Origin: Pedobacter duraquae
Lineage (GTDB): Bacteria > Bacteroidota > Bacteroidia > Sphingobacteriales > Sphingobacteriaceae
Assembly (NCBI RefSeq): GCF_004362245.1
Contig: NZ_SNWM01000007.1
Coordinates: 186,001-250,000, forward strand
Direction: 5' to 3'
Length of the DNA stretch: 64,000 bases
This document shows positions 26,681 to 35,559 of this stretch, in pieces. Each line of letters starts with the position of its first letter. The first letter of the stretch is position 1. A program made the position numbers and the translations under genes. Below the pieces are notes generated by a model, which saw only the letters and a program-made list of their open reading frames with translations, ran no database searches and was not told where the DNA came from.

Positions 26681-26975
26681 AATGGCATTAACAGATGATT
26701 TCATATAATGGATGATTTTATCAAATATGCAGTTAAATGTATGTATCGTACTGTCGGTTGTTTCTATAATTGAGGCTCGAGCTCATATGCGAAGCTATTG
26801 ACCTGAACGATTTTTGATCAACTACGCGCTAAAACAAGGAGGTACGGAACGAAAAATCATCTCAATTGGTAACAAATTTCCCGGCCTGATTTTACCTATT
26901 TATTTTGTTATTTAACCACGATGTATTTAACTTCCAGTGATCAAAAATCATCGAAGAATTTGGCTAAAATCAGTC
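26681..26975 (+). repeat. Decayed copy of the SIMPL/lipoprotein promoter region
   Basis: This stretch aligns along its whole length with 12000-12290: first the reversed 5' end of the SIMPL gene (minus-strand MKSSVNAI against MKSAVNAI), then the intergenic segment (TGATCA, CGCTAAAA, ACGGAACGAAAA), then a broken lipoprotein start region (AACAAATTTCCCGGCCTGAT, TTTAACCACGATGTATTTAA). The lipoprotein ATG and signal frame are lost. The SIMPL part is cut after eight codons exactly where the Hachiman upstream region begins. The remainder of 26630-27032 has no gene. Confidence 0.75.
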
Positions 26976-27032
26976 CAGCTGTTAACCTGAGTTGTGGGAA
27001 TGCGTAAACTATTGTATTTTTAAACGAATACT

Positions 27033-27575
27033 ATGAACATCGAAACAATTCAATTTATTTTGTCGATATGGGGGGCGGGACTCTCAAGTCTTCTTGGGGG
27101 CCTTACTGTTTTTAAATTTTATAAGGAAAGTAAAGTAAAGCTGCTTGTTTTCTCAACTGTAGATTATCCCTTTGCTCAGGTGCATGTTTCAGCTATAAAC
27201 GATAATAACAAACCTTTGACTGTCACACAGGTTTATATAGCCTACGGAAGTTCGAAAACAGAATTTATCAAAATATTAGTAAAGGATTTAGAAGGGGAGA
27301 AAAGACTTTCAGAAAGTGATAGATATACAGTTAATTTTGATAGAATAGAAATAATGGAGGCATATCGAAATTCAGATATAAGACATAATTCTTATCATAG
27401 ACTGCTAGTTTGTGTCAGGCTATCAAATGGAAAAATTTTTAAAGACTGGGTTTATATAGATCCTACAATTATTGAAAGCACCTATTATGATAAAGCAGAG
27501 CAGTTTATTGCTACAGATATATTTTTAGGTATTGGACAGTCTAGTAGTGATTTTTTTGAAATTGGGTCAAAGTAG
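27033..27575 (+). CDS. Single-span membrane protein with beta-rich domain
   Basis: 180 residues. One membrane helix near residues 7-28 (FILSIWGAGLSSLLGGLTVF) is followed by a basic turn and a soluble domain with alternating strands (VKLLVFSTVDYPFAQVHVSA, LLVCVRLSNGKIFKDWVYID). Such anchored beta-sandwich proteins are common in defence islands but have no established role. It begins right after the duplicated promoter remnant. Confidence 0.6.
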   Translation: MNIETIQFILSIWGAGLSSLLGGLTVFKFYKESKVKLLVFSTVDYPFAQVHVSAINDNNKPLTVTQVYIAYGSSKTEFIKILVKDLEGEKRLSESDRYTVNFDRIEIMEAYRNSDIRHNSYHRLLVCVRLSNGKIFKDWVYIDPTIIESTYYDKAEQFIATDIFLGIGQSSSDFFEIGSK

Positions 27576-27926
27576 TGCTTTGTCATCATAACCGGTAATC
27601 AACAATTTAATCATTCTATAGGAAGCAGCCATCTGAAGTCACATTAAAGGATTGGTAATAAAATTGGGTATTGGTTTATGAACGTTTATAGAGTTTGCCA
27701 ACTCTTTTACCTTCTCCACAACTATTCCCATAGCAAATATAGTAGTGGTAATTGAGATTTCCATTAGGAAGTCCAGCTAAGGACTTTGCCGTAAATAAGT
27801 AGCTGCCTTATTTGACATTCGAATACCTAGTTCACTTACATTACTTATAAAAAGGGTTAATAGTGACAAATTTTGCTTCCTTATTTTAAAATAATCATTA
27901 GCTTTATCGTAACCAACACGCTCATA
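27576..27926. other. Intergenic region with possible gene scrap
   Basis: About 350 bases without an intact gene. On the minus strand a frame without a start (roughly 27675-27800) encodes AKSLAGLPNGNLNYHYYI and CYGNSCGEGKRVGKLYKRS before a stop, which may be the tail of a lost gene; I cannot name it. Confidence 0.3.
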
Positions 27927-29054
27927 ATGGCTACGTTAGAAGAGGTGTCTGCGCTTGGAGCAGACAGAAGAAAGCTGATCAAGACAATATCCTATATAAC
28001 AATCTTCACAGTAGTGATGTTCGGATATTTCTATATCACATTTGGCTTCATAAATTTTATTGGAAAAATCCATCCAAAACTTTATATTCTCTATATACCA
28101 TCTAGCATTATAGCGATAAGTTCGTTCCGTTGGATTTTTCGATTCACAAATTATTGGAAATTGTTTCGAGTATATTTGGCACTAATTACGATTGTGGTTG
28201 GCGGAATGGCTATGATCGACTACTTAGAGGATTGGTATTACAAATTTGATGATCTCGATTACTATTTTGTAATATTTATTGCTACTGGATTTATTTTTAG
28301 AGTCTTTATTAGGCCTGAAGAGACTCGGTCTAAAATAGCGAGTTATCTTTTTGGTTCCGCAGTTTTGGGTGTAATAGTAGCACTTACTTTCGCATATCAT
28401 TTTTTCTTTTTTGAATATATTATTATTCATCCTAAAGCTAACTTAACCTTAAAAAATACAATAGTAACGACAAGTGATATTTACGATTTGGTTGGGAGTT
28501 TTCAGTCTAAAACAGGCAGTGAACAGATTGAAATGAGTTTAGATCCTTTTATGCAGATTTTAAACAGACGCGGCATCTTGGTTTTAAATTCAACCGCAGT
28601 TCTACCTGTAAATAACACCGACATATTTCGAAGAAAGCATGCTGATGCTCTATTTCGGATAGATCAGGGCCAACAAATAAACAACTTTTTTTTTCCGTCG
28701 GGTTATTATAAATATAGTACCTCTTACTTGATTGATGGTTATTATTTAAAAAATATACATGTAAAATTTAACCAAGAATTTGGACACGATTTTGAGTTGA
28801 GGTTTCTATTTCAAAAGTATGGGCAAAATGAGTTTTATCAATGCATTTCAACTGACCGAGATAGCGTCGATGCCACATTCACTGCTTCCATAAAGTTGCC
28901 AGGCACTCCAGCGTTCGACGTAATAGGTAATTATCACTTTAAGAACAATCCTAAAGAATTAAAGAGAGGTGTTACCGCCTTATCTGTCACTTATAGCAAT
29001 CGTAAAGATCTAAAACCATCTTTGTTTTCTTTTTTTAAACCTGATATCTTCTAA
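27927..29054 (+). CDS. Multi-span membrane protein, unknown function
   Basis: 375 residues from ATG 27927 (MATLEEVSALGADRRKLI); a TTG further upstream (27873) is less likely. Five or six hydrophobic helices occupy roughly residues 22-185, followed by a soluble C-terminal half (FQSKTGSEQIEMSLDPFM, FFFPSGYYKYSTSYLID). No family is recognised. The stop is four bases before the next gene, so they form an operon. Confidence 0.6.
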   Translation: MATLEEVSALGADRRKLIKTISYITIFTVVMFGYFYITFGFINFIGKIHPKLYILYIPSSIIAISSFRWIFRFTNYWKLFRVYLALITIVVGGMAMIDYLEDWYYKFDDLDYYFVIFIATGFIFRVFIRPEETRSKIASYLFGSAVLGVIVALTFAYHFFFFEYIIIHPKANLTLKNTIVTTSDIYDLVGSFQSKTGSEQIEMSLDPFMQILNRRGILVLNSTAVLPVNNTDIFRRKHADALFRIDQGQQINNFFFPSGYYKYSTSYLIDGYYLKNIHVKFNQEFGHDFELRFLFQKYGQNEFYQCISTDRDSVDATFTASIKLPGTPAFDVIGNYHFKNNPKELKRGVTALSVTYSNRKDLKPSLFSFFKPDIF

Positions 29055-29058
29055 TATT

Positions 29059-29736
29059 ATGGCAACCGATAATCAACAAACAGTTAGAATCCGATGGCTA
29101 TTTGGGAACAAAAATATCCAAGTGGAAATGTTGTCCGCTATTACAAGTATGATTTCCACATTTGTAGGAGTAGCTGCTTTGTTTATAGGGGTCTGGCAAT
29201 TTAATCTATCCCTAGAAAAGACAGATATTCAGATCAAATTTTTAGAAAACGAGAAAATAGAACGAAATGCTGAAAATCGACCCATCGTACGGTTTGTTGA
29301 TTTTACTGTCGATAAAGAGCCCCATAATTGGTCTTTTAAAAGCAACTTGGTTAATGAAGGTAAGAGGCAGGCCGACAGCCTTATAACAACATGTCAAGTA
29401 CTAGCATATGATGGAAGTGAGAATCTTTCAAATAGCTACATAGTGCCAATGTATGAACGGATGGTCATTAAGCAAAATGGTTTGTTTCCTCAAGAATCAT
29501 TGAGAGACAGCAAAAAGTTTGATAGAATTGATTTGGATGTATACTTAGTGAGAATAGATATTACGTATCGTGACGTTGTTAGCAAAGATAAATATCCACT
29601 AACAAAATACTTCAAAATTGATCTTAAGGAGCAGCCTGTAAAAATAACTGATTACTATGAAGAGCAGAAATACAGCGATAATAGATATCACGACGAATTT
29701 CATAGGGTTTTCGATGTTTATTTCCCACACAAATAA
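29059..29736 (+). CDS. Membrane-anchored protein, operon partner of the 27927 gene
   Basis: 225 residues. A membrane helix near residues 30-50 (SMISTFVGVAALFIGVWQF) is followed by a short helical stretch and a beta-rich domain beginning NRPIVRFVDFTVD. The plan (helix, short coiled segment, NRP-type beta domain) resembles the 27033 product. Function unknown. Confidence 0.6.
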   Translation: MATDNQQTVRIRWLFGNKNIQVEMLSAITSMISTFVGVAALFIGVWQFNLSLEKTDIQIKFLENEKIERNAENRPIVRFVDFTVDKEPHNWSFKSNLVNEGKRQADSLITTCQVLAYDGSENLSNSYIVPMYERMVIKQNGLFPQESLRDSKKFDRIDLDVYLVRIDITYRDVVSKDKYPLTKYFKIDLKEQPVKITDYYEEQKYSDNRYHDEFHRVFDVYFPHK

Positions 29737-29931
29737 ACGGTATTTAGATAACTCATTCCTGATCATATTAGTTTTTTTGAGGTCAGTCTTAATATTCTGT
29801 TGAGGCCAACTGCCACCATGTACAGTTCGTTTTTCAATATCGAGAACAAATAGCCAGCCTGGCCGCTGTTGCAAATTTCCATATCCCTCGGGTAAGTCAT
29901 ATCATAGCTTATCAGAGCAACTCTTATTCCC

Positions 29932-30043
29932 ATGAGAGACATCGAAGAAATCACCCAGGCACTCCTTAAATTTCGGGACGAACGGGATTGGTAGCAATTC
30001 CATAATCCAAAAGAGTTACTTTCTTCTCATTTCAGATATGAGG
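29932..30043 (+). pseudogene. MazG-like nucleotide pyrophosphohydrolase remnant
   Basis: ATG 29932 encodes MRDIEEITQALLKFRDERDW, the start of small MazG-type nucleotide pyrophosphohydrolases, and is cut by TAG. In the same frame the next codons encode QFHNPKELL, exactly what follows DWE in the family, so the stop replaces the expected Glu codon by a single base change (GAG to TAG). Similarity fades after about 30043. The rest of 29737-30091 holds no intact gene. Confidence 0.65.
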
Positions 30044-30091
30044 TTGTTCACCTTAATCTTAGCCGTTGAAAGTAACGATGTGTAAATTCAA

Positions 30092-30487
30092 ATGAAATTA
30101 ACACTCCCAATCCGCTTTTTCTCCTTTATTAGCGCGAGCTGTTTTGGCCAAATATCAACCCTAATTGATAATTTCAAACCCGCTTACGCGAATAAGGACA
30201 TACTCGATTATATCACTAATTCGAAAAATCAATATCAGCTCCTTAGGCCTGAGGAAAAAGCAAAAGGACAGCGTATCCTGAATTTGTTTAAAGTTTTAAC
30301 AGGTAGTGTTCAAGATATTCCAATTATTGACTTCAACAAATACCTTATTATTACAAGAAGCCAAAAGATCTCCCTATATTGGATTAAAGTTTTATCTATC
30401 AATATTAACAACCTCGTTAATATTCTAATCCGGGATCTAGGCAAAACAGACAAACATAATAATATCATCAAAAAAAAGCAAAACTAA
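30092..30487 (+). CDS. Small protein before the COG2958-like gene
   Basis: 131 residues. The N-terminus is mildly hydrophobic (IRFFSFISASCFGQIS) and could be a weak signal peptide. The rest is polar with IPIIDFNKYLIITRSQKISL and a Lys-rich tail. The stop is two bases before the next start, which implies co-translation. No family is recognised; it might be a regulator or partner of the 30490 protein. Confidence 0.5.
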   Translation: MKLTLPIRFFSFISASCFGQISTLIDNFKPAYANKDILDYITNSKNQYQLLRPEEKAKGQRILNLFKVLTGSVQDIPIIDFNKYLIITRSQKISLYWIKVLSININNLVNILIRDLGKTDKHNNIIKKKQN

Positions 30488-30489
30488 AC

Positions 30490-31452
30490 ATGACAATTAA
30501 GGAAGCTATTTTAAAAGTTTTAGATGATTTCGAGGGGGCTTTAACCTATCTTCAAGTTTTGGATAAAATCGATGAAGGTCATTACATAGACTGGAAAAAT
30601 GCAAAAACTCCATCAGATACCATTGGTGCGCAACTAGGTCATTTTATCAGGCAAAACGATGCGAGAGTTAAAAGAATCAAAGGCTCTAAAGGGTATGAAT
30701 ATTATTCGACTAAACATGATATTAAAACCAACATGTTTCAGATTATGAATGAGATAAAAGTTGCACAAGCAGGTTCATCTCCTAAAAAATTCTCAGAACG
30801 TTCTTTGCACAAGCTATTAAGTAGCTTTCTAAATAGTCAGAACTCCGATTCTAAGACGATTTTCCATGAACAGTCCTTAATTGGGAAAGACGATTATCAA
30901 AAATGGGTACATCCAGATATGATTGGAATAGAGTTTCTTAGGTTGAAGAATCGGTCAAGTAGCGCATTAATGAAACTAGTCACAAAGGCGGACTTATTCA
31001 GTATTACTTCTTATGAAATAAAAAAGGAGATCAAAACAGATTATGATTTAAAAAAATACTTCTTTCAAGCAGTATCAAATTCAAGTTGGGCGAACTATGG
31101 TTATTTAGTGGCGTTCGAAATTAATAAAGGCTTGATGGATGAGATGGAGAGATTGAGTCAGTCTTTTGGAATTGGAATTATAGAGTTAAAAGCAAATCCT
31201 TATGAAAGTGACGTACTATTTATATCTAGATACCGCAGTTTAGATTTCAAGACAGTTGATAAGTTGTGCGAAATAAACAAAGACTTTGAAAAATTCATGC
31301 TTTTAGCCGAATCATATTTAAGTGCTAACGATAAGTACGTTAACGCGGCAAAAAATGAACTTACAGAATTCTGTGACACGTGTTTCGAAACAGATTCAGA
31401 AATAGAGAAATATTGTCGAGATAATAACATCCCTTGGAATGATGAAAATTAA
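30490..31452 (+). CDS. COG2958-like protein: HARE-HTH plus nuclease-like domain
   Basis: 320 residues. Residues 1-70 (TIKEAILKVLDDFEGALTYL, IGAQLGHFIRQND) form a HARE-HTH winged helix, a domain linked to restriction enzymes and chromatin factors. The C-terminal domain has HPDMIGIEFL near residue 138, TSYEIKKEI near residue 177 and QAVSNSSWANYGYLVAF near residue 195, the pattern of COG2958. Asp, Glu and Lys in those strands resemble a PD-(D/E)xK active site, so a DNA-cleaving role is plausible but untested. Its position in a defence island agrees. Confidence 0.65.
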   Translation: MTIKEAILKVLDDFEGALTYLQVLDKIDEGHYIDWKNAKTPSDTIGAQLGHFIRQNDARVKRIKGSKGYEYYSTKHDIKTNMFQIMNEIKVAQAGSSPKKFSERSLHKLLSSFLNSQNSDSKTIFHEQSLIGKDDYQKWVHPDMIGIEFLRLKNRSSSALMKLVTKADLFSITSYEIKKEIKTDYDLKKYFFQAVSNSSWANYGYLVAFEINKGLMDEMERLSQSFGIGIIELKANPYESDVLFISRYRSLDFKTVDKLCEINKDFEKFMLLAESYLSANDKYVNAAKNELTEFCDTCFETDSEIEKYCRDNNIPWNDEN

Positions 31453-31595
31453 TAATATTTCATTTAGAATTGTTACCCTCGCCACGTGGAATATTATGGA
31501 TAATTTTTCTCTAATTTCCAATCGATTCCCATATTTAGCTAAATTGATGTGTTCTCAAAAATGGTTATTACAAATAGAGCCCTATTTCGCAAAGA

Positions 31596-32456
31596 ATGAA
31601 TAAGCTTCAATATATTTGTAGGCAGTTTTACAAAGCTGAGAAAAAACCTTACGAGCATTACGTGGTGACAAGAATCTGGCACTTATTGGATGACTTAGAT
31701 GTAAAATTCGTTACTCAACAATATGTTAGGCGAACAAATGGGATTGCCCTTACCGATATGTTTTTCCCACAATTAATGGTTCATGTTGAAATTGACGAAG
31801 GGCATCATAAACGCCAACGAATAATTGATGCCACAAGGCAACAGGATATTATTAGTCAGACAGGTCATACCATATTAAGAATTGACGTCACTAGATCCTT
31901 GCAGGAAGTAAACGCTACTATTGATGAAGTTGTAGCTAAACTTAGAGAAATTTTATCCGAGCAAACAAATTTCCTTCCATGGGATATTGATCAAGAATTC
32001 AACTCTCAGACTTATATAAAGAAGGGATACATATGTATTACAGACCATGTAGCATTTAGAACAATGGTTGAAGCGGCCAATTGCTTTGGAAATTATTATA
32101 AACCAAATTCTATTTGGACAGGGGCAGCAAGGCATCCGGCGGAGGTAAATAAATTCCTTTGGTTTCCTAAACTTTATAAAAATGGTGTATGGAATAATAC
32201 CATATCTAGCGATGAGAGTATCATAACAGAAATTAGTGAAGACAAGGGGAAGGTTAAAATTTCAGTAGACAAAGCTTTGAAGGATTGTCTTATGCTTAGA
32301 ATTGTTTTTGCTCGCGTCAAAGGATCTCTCGGAGACACTTTATATAGATTTAAGGGCGAATATCAAATTGATATGCTGCGAACCAATTATACAAATGGCG
32401 TAGTATTATATCGAGTCAAAACTAGAGTCAAAACATATGCACCTTTGATATCTTAA
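31596..32456 (+). CDS. PvuRts1I/AbaSI-like modification-dependent endonuclease
   Basis: 286 residues, close to the family length. The N-terminal nuclease domain has VTQQYVRR, then ALTDMFFPQL and VHVEIDEGHHK, with Asp54, Glu65, Asp67 and Glu68 as candidate catalytic residues of a Vsr/PD-(D/E)xK-like fold. The C-terminal part (AFRTMVEAANCFG, WTGAARHPAEVNKFLWFPKL, FARVKGSLGDTLYRFKGEY) matches my memory of the SRA-like domain that reads hydroxymethyl- or glucosyl-hydroxymethylcytosine. It would cut phage DNA with modified cytosines and needs no partner methylase. Confidence 0.7.
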   Translation: MNKLQYICRQFYKAEKKPYEHYVVTRIWHLLDDLDVKFVTQQYVRRTNGIALTDMFFPQLMVHVEIDEGHHKRQRIIDATRQQDIISQTGHTILRIDVTRSLQEVNATIDEVVAKLREILSEQTNFLPWDIDQEFNSQTYIKKGYICITDHVAFRTMVEAANCFGNYYKPNSIWTGAARHPAEVNKFLWFPKLYKNGVWNNTISSDESIITEISEDKGKVKISVDKALKDCLMLRIVFARVKGSLGDTLYRFKGEYQIDMLRTNYTNGVVLYRVKTRVKTYAPLIS

Positions 32457-32657
32457 ATGCATATTAAGCCGTTAATCAGAAGATCGTAGATAATTTACTA
32501 TTTCATTTATGTTAATTTTTGAAATATAACTCTATAAAGTTATATTGATCAACAATATTGTTCGATATAATCTCTGTACAATACGTTTTCTGAATATCAG
32601 GTTCCGCGTTTATACATCTTCATTAAACCAAAAATTATCTTAAGTCTCACAACATTA

Positions 32658-35153
32658 ATGAATAACATGGATAAAACTGCTCGCAATGTTGGCGTAATTA
32701 CTCAGTTAGCAGAAAGAAAGCATAAAGACGGTAATCCCTATAAGATTGCATTTATTGAATGTTCTTCTTTTGATTTCAAAATTGGATTCCACCAGAAAAG
32801 CCTCATAAACCGAAGCGATATCAGCAATCTGTCTGATGGGAAATTAATCACCTTTGCGCTATCAGAGATTAAAACTGTTCGAGGCGACAGAATGATTGCG
32901 AACGAGTGTTTAATAAGTTGCAATAAAGAAATAGAAGAAAACATTTTAAATTACGACCAGGAAACAATTAATCTTATCTTCCAGAAAACCTCTCTGGAGT
33001 TCTCATTGAGGATGAAAGCTAAATTGGCAAATGGGACAATCCCTAATACACCGATATCGTTAAAGTTAAAAGAAGCAGACAAGCAACCATCACTCATCGA
33101 TATTGAAAAAAAAGGAGAGTATGGGTTTTTACGGCGAATTTTCGATATTAATTCCCCAGAATATAATATTAAACTTATAGCAACCTTATCAGAAGGTATC
33201 AAACAAATTGACGAAGATCACATTTATGACCAGGCGAAGCTGCTTCTAAAAATTAATTCCGACATGGGTGACAAGATGTTAAGTGATCTAAATTTAGCTT
33301 TCTACAATAAAGCTACTGATCTATTCCAGCTTCTTTTATGGTTGGATGGGTACGTTGATTTTTGTCCAACACCATTTTTAGGCAAATACTTTGAAAACGC
33401 CTCTTTGGAAATGAAGGCCAAGATAAAATCTAGATTGGGATTTGATACAATACCTCCTGTTACTTGTCCTACAGATACAGAGCACAGTGATATAGAAGTT
33501 TTCTTTTCGGGTATTCGGGCGAAATTATTGGAAGAGATTAGCAAGGCCACTCAAAATATACGCGTAGCAATCGCATGGTTTACTAATCACGAGCTTTTTG
33601 ATCTGCTTTGTTATAAACTTAAGCAGAATGTAAAGGTTGAGCTTATAATCATTAATGATTATATTAACAATTGGGAATTAGGGCTTCCCTTTCAAAGTTT
33701 CATCGATCTTGGAGGAGCACTTTATTTCAGCGATTACCCTGGGCTAATGCACCATAAGTTTTGTCTAATCGATGATAAGGTTCTCGTTAACGGTTCATAC
33801 AACTGGACTTATTATGCGGAATCATTTAATAAGGAAAATTTAATGATTTTCCGTAAAAACCCTACTTTAATAAATATTTTTAAAAGAGAATTTGAAACAT
33901 TAAAATCGGACCTTGGTAATCCTATTACAGGGCTAATTCATTTTCAAGAAAATCAAATTACACGCTTTGAGCGAAAAGCTTATACGGAATATGTCTCTAC
34001 CGATCTCGCATTAAAAGCAAGTCAAATCAAACCGCAGAATGCGGAATTTGCCGCAATCATAGTCTCAAAGGCAGTCATGTTTAATCCGGAAAACTATCTC
34101 GCAGTTAGTTTAGGGGATGAACTGGAGGGACTTGTCGGTCTGGAAAAAAATAGTCAGATTGTCTTGAATACTTTAAATCCTGTGATAATTCCAGATGCAG
34201 AGAAAATTTCTAATATAGCCACAGCAACTAAAAGAGAGGATTCCCATGAGAGATCTGGAGCTGTGCAAACTATACCTGTCAAAAAGGATTGTAACGTCGA
34301 TTGCGATTTTCTGACACATCAAATCACTCCGGTATATTTAAATCCAGATGATGTGGAGGTTTTGTCGCGACCATTGTCGGCAAATTTAGTCTTTCCTCAA
34401 GTGCAGGATGTTACAACGGTAGATGTTAGACCTTCCGGCTTAGAACAGGAAAATAAAAAGTTTAATCAAAAAGTGTCGACCCTCCCAAAAAGTTATTCAA
34501 TTAGTCGAGATGATAGCTATATAACTAACCCTAATTTACAATTGCCGATTCAAAGTTTTTCTATTCCGATAAAGAAAACTAAGGCTGAAGAGTTTGAAAA
34601 TTTACGAGTTGGGATTGCGTTAGATACATCTGGATCAATGGAGGAGCTATATAAAAATGGTACTGTTCAAAGGGTGTTAGAACGCCTTTTATCTTTAGCA
34701 ATAGCAGTTTCTCATGAAGGAAGCCTAAATATTTGGACATTTGCAGATATATCCAGAAAGCACGAAGAAGTCGATAAAAACAATTACAAAGATTATATTA
34801 CTAAAAATAAAATTACGGCTGGTGGGCTAACCCACACTTTTAAGGTTGTTGATGCTATATCAGAAAATTATCTAACCGCTGACAATTTTACAAACCCGGT
34901 ATTCGTTATTATTCTCACTGATGGAGACGTTGGAAATATAGAAATCCAAATGGCAGATACTGAAAGGTATCCTGTTTTTTGGCAATTTGTTGTATTGGGT
35001 TCTGATACGGCTAGTTTAAAAAAATTGAATATAAAACTTAAAAACATTTCATTTTTCCAGCTCGATGATATCGAAACAATCAGTGAAAATGTACTTTATG
35101 GTAAGCTATTAAATACATTTCCTAACTGGTATAAAAATTATTTTAGGTCATAA
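32658..35153 (+). CDS. PLD-family nuclease fused to von Willebrand A domain
   Basis: 831 residues, with at least three parts. Residues about 8-95 are a beta-rich domain (VITQLAERKHKDGNPYKIAF) that may be an OB-like fold. Residues about 270-415 form a phospholipase-D-type domain with a single HKD motif: HHKFCLID near residue 365 then NGSYNWT, as in dimeric PLD nucleases. Residues about 645-815 are a vWA domain with an intact MIDAS (DTSGSM near 655, GGLTHT, LTDGD) and a YPVFWQFVVLG strand typical of TerF/TerY-like vWA proteins. The roughly 200-residue stretch between PLD and vWA is poorly ordered. A nuclease controlled by a metal-dependent protein-binding module in one chain is unusual; defence or stress function is inferred from context. 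Confidence 0.75.
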   Translation: MNNMDKTARNVGVITQLAERKHKDGNPYKIAFIECSSFDFKIGFHQKSLINRSDISNLSDGKLITFALSEIKTVRGDRMIANECLISCNKEIEENILNYDQETINLIFQKTSLEFSLRMKAKLANGTIPNTPISLKLKEADKQPSLIDIEKKGEYGFLRRIFDINSPEYNIKLIATLSEGIKQIDEDHIYDQAKLLLKINSDMGDKMLSDLNLAFYNKATDLFQLLLWLDGYVDFCPTPFLGKYFENASLEMKAKIKSRLGFDTIPPVTCPTDTEHSDIEVFFSGIRAKLLEEISKATQNIRVAIAWFTNHELFDLLCYKLKQNVKVELIIINDYINNWELGLPFQSFIDLGGALYFSDYPGLMHHKFCLIDDKVLVNGSYNWTYYAESFNKENLMIFRKNPTLINIFKREFETLKSDLGNPITGLIHFQENQITRFERKAYTEYVSTDLALKASQIKPQNAEFAAIIVSKAVMFNPENYLAVSLGDELEGLVGLEKNSQIVLNTLNPVIIPDAEKISNIATATKREDSHERSGAVQTIPVKKDCNVDCDFLTHQITPVYLNPDDVEVLSRPLSANLVFPQVQDVTTVDVRPSGLEQENKKFNQKVSTLPKSYSISRDDSYITNPNLQLPIQSFSIPIKKTKAEEFENLRVGIALDTSGSMEELYKNGTVQRVLERLLSLAIAVSHEGSLNIWTFADISRKHEEVDKNNYKDYITKNKITAGGLTHTFKVVDAISENYLTADNFTNPVFVIILTDGDVGNIEIQMADTERYPVFWQFVVLGSDTASLKKLNIKLKNISFFQLDDIETISENVLYGKLLNTFPNWYKNYFRS

Positions 35154-35559
35154 TAACGGATGCTTGTGCTAGTATTCCATCCCTGAATGGGTAGGTCAAA
35201 AAGAATATTAGCTTACGATGCCATATTAAATTTGGTGTTGAAAATTCAGAGTTGTGCTTTTGGGGTTCTAATTGGCCATTTGAAGACAGAGATTTTTGAA
35301 TTAATATTATTGGTTGATAGGAAATAGACTCAGTTAATGCCTTAATTATAAGATACATCGATTGTGATAAAAGAGTTTAAATCAGTCTTATTAGAGTAGA
35401 ATTGTCCTTAGTTCGGGGCGTGAAGTTTTTGCCGAATGCTAGGCGGATATTCCGACGATAAAACAGCATTGTTCCTCACTAAAGAACCCCATTTATTCCG
35501 GAGCAAAGTACGGCAGCCAGGTCCGCCTGTACCACAGTAAGTAAGAGTGATATAAGTTG
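35154..35559. other. Intergenic region with an IS21-type end
   Basis: No intact gene. From about 35440 to 35559 the minus strand continues past the IstB relic with ACAGGCGGACCTGG, CTCCGGAATAAATGG and related short GC-rich words, which look like the right end of an IS21-family element. The AT-rich part before 35440 shows nothing else. Confidence 0.4.

Noticed and set aside
29599..29903. Minus-strand frame encoding GWLFVLDIEKRTVHGG
   Set aside because: The peptide looks protein-like, but the frame overlaps the end of the 29059 gene, has no good start and matches no family known to me. It could be a scrap, but support is too weak.
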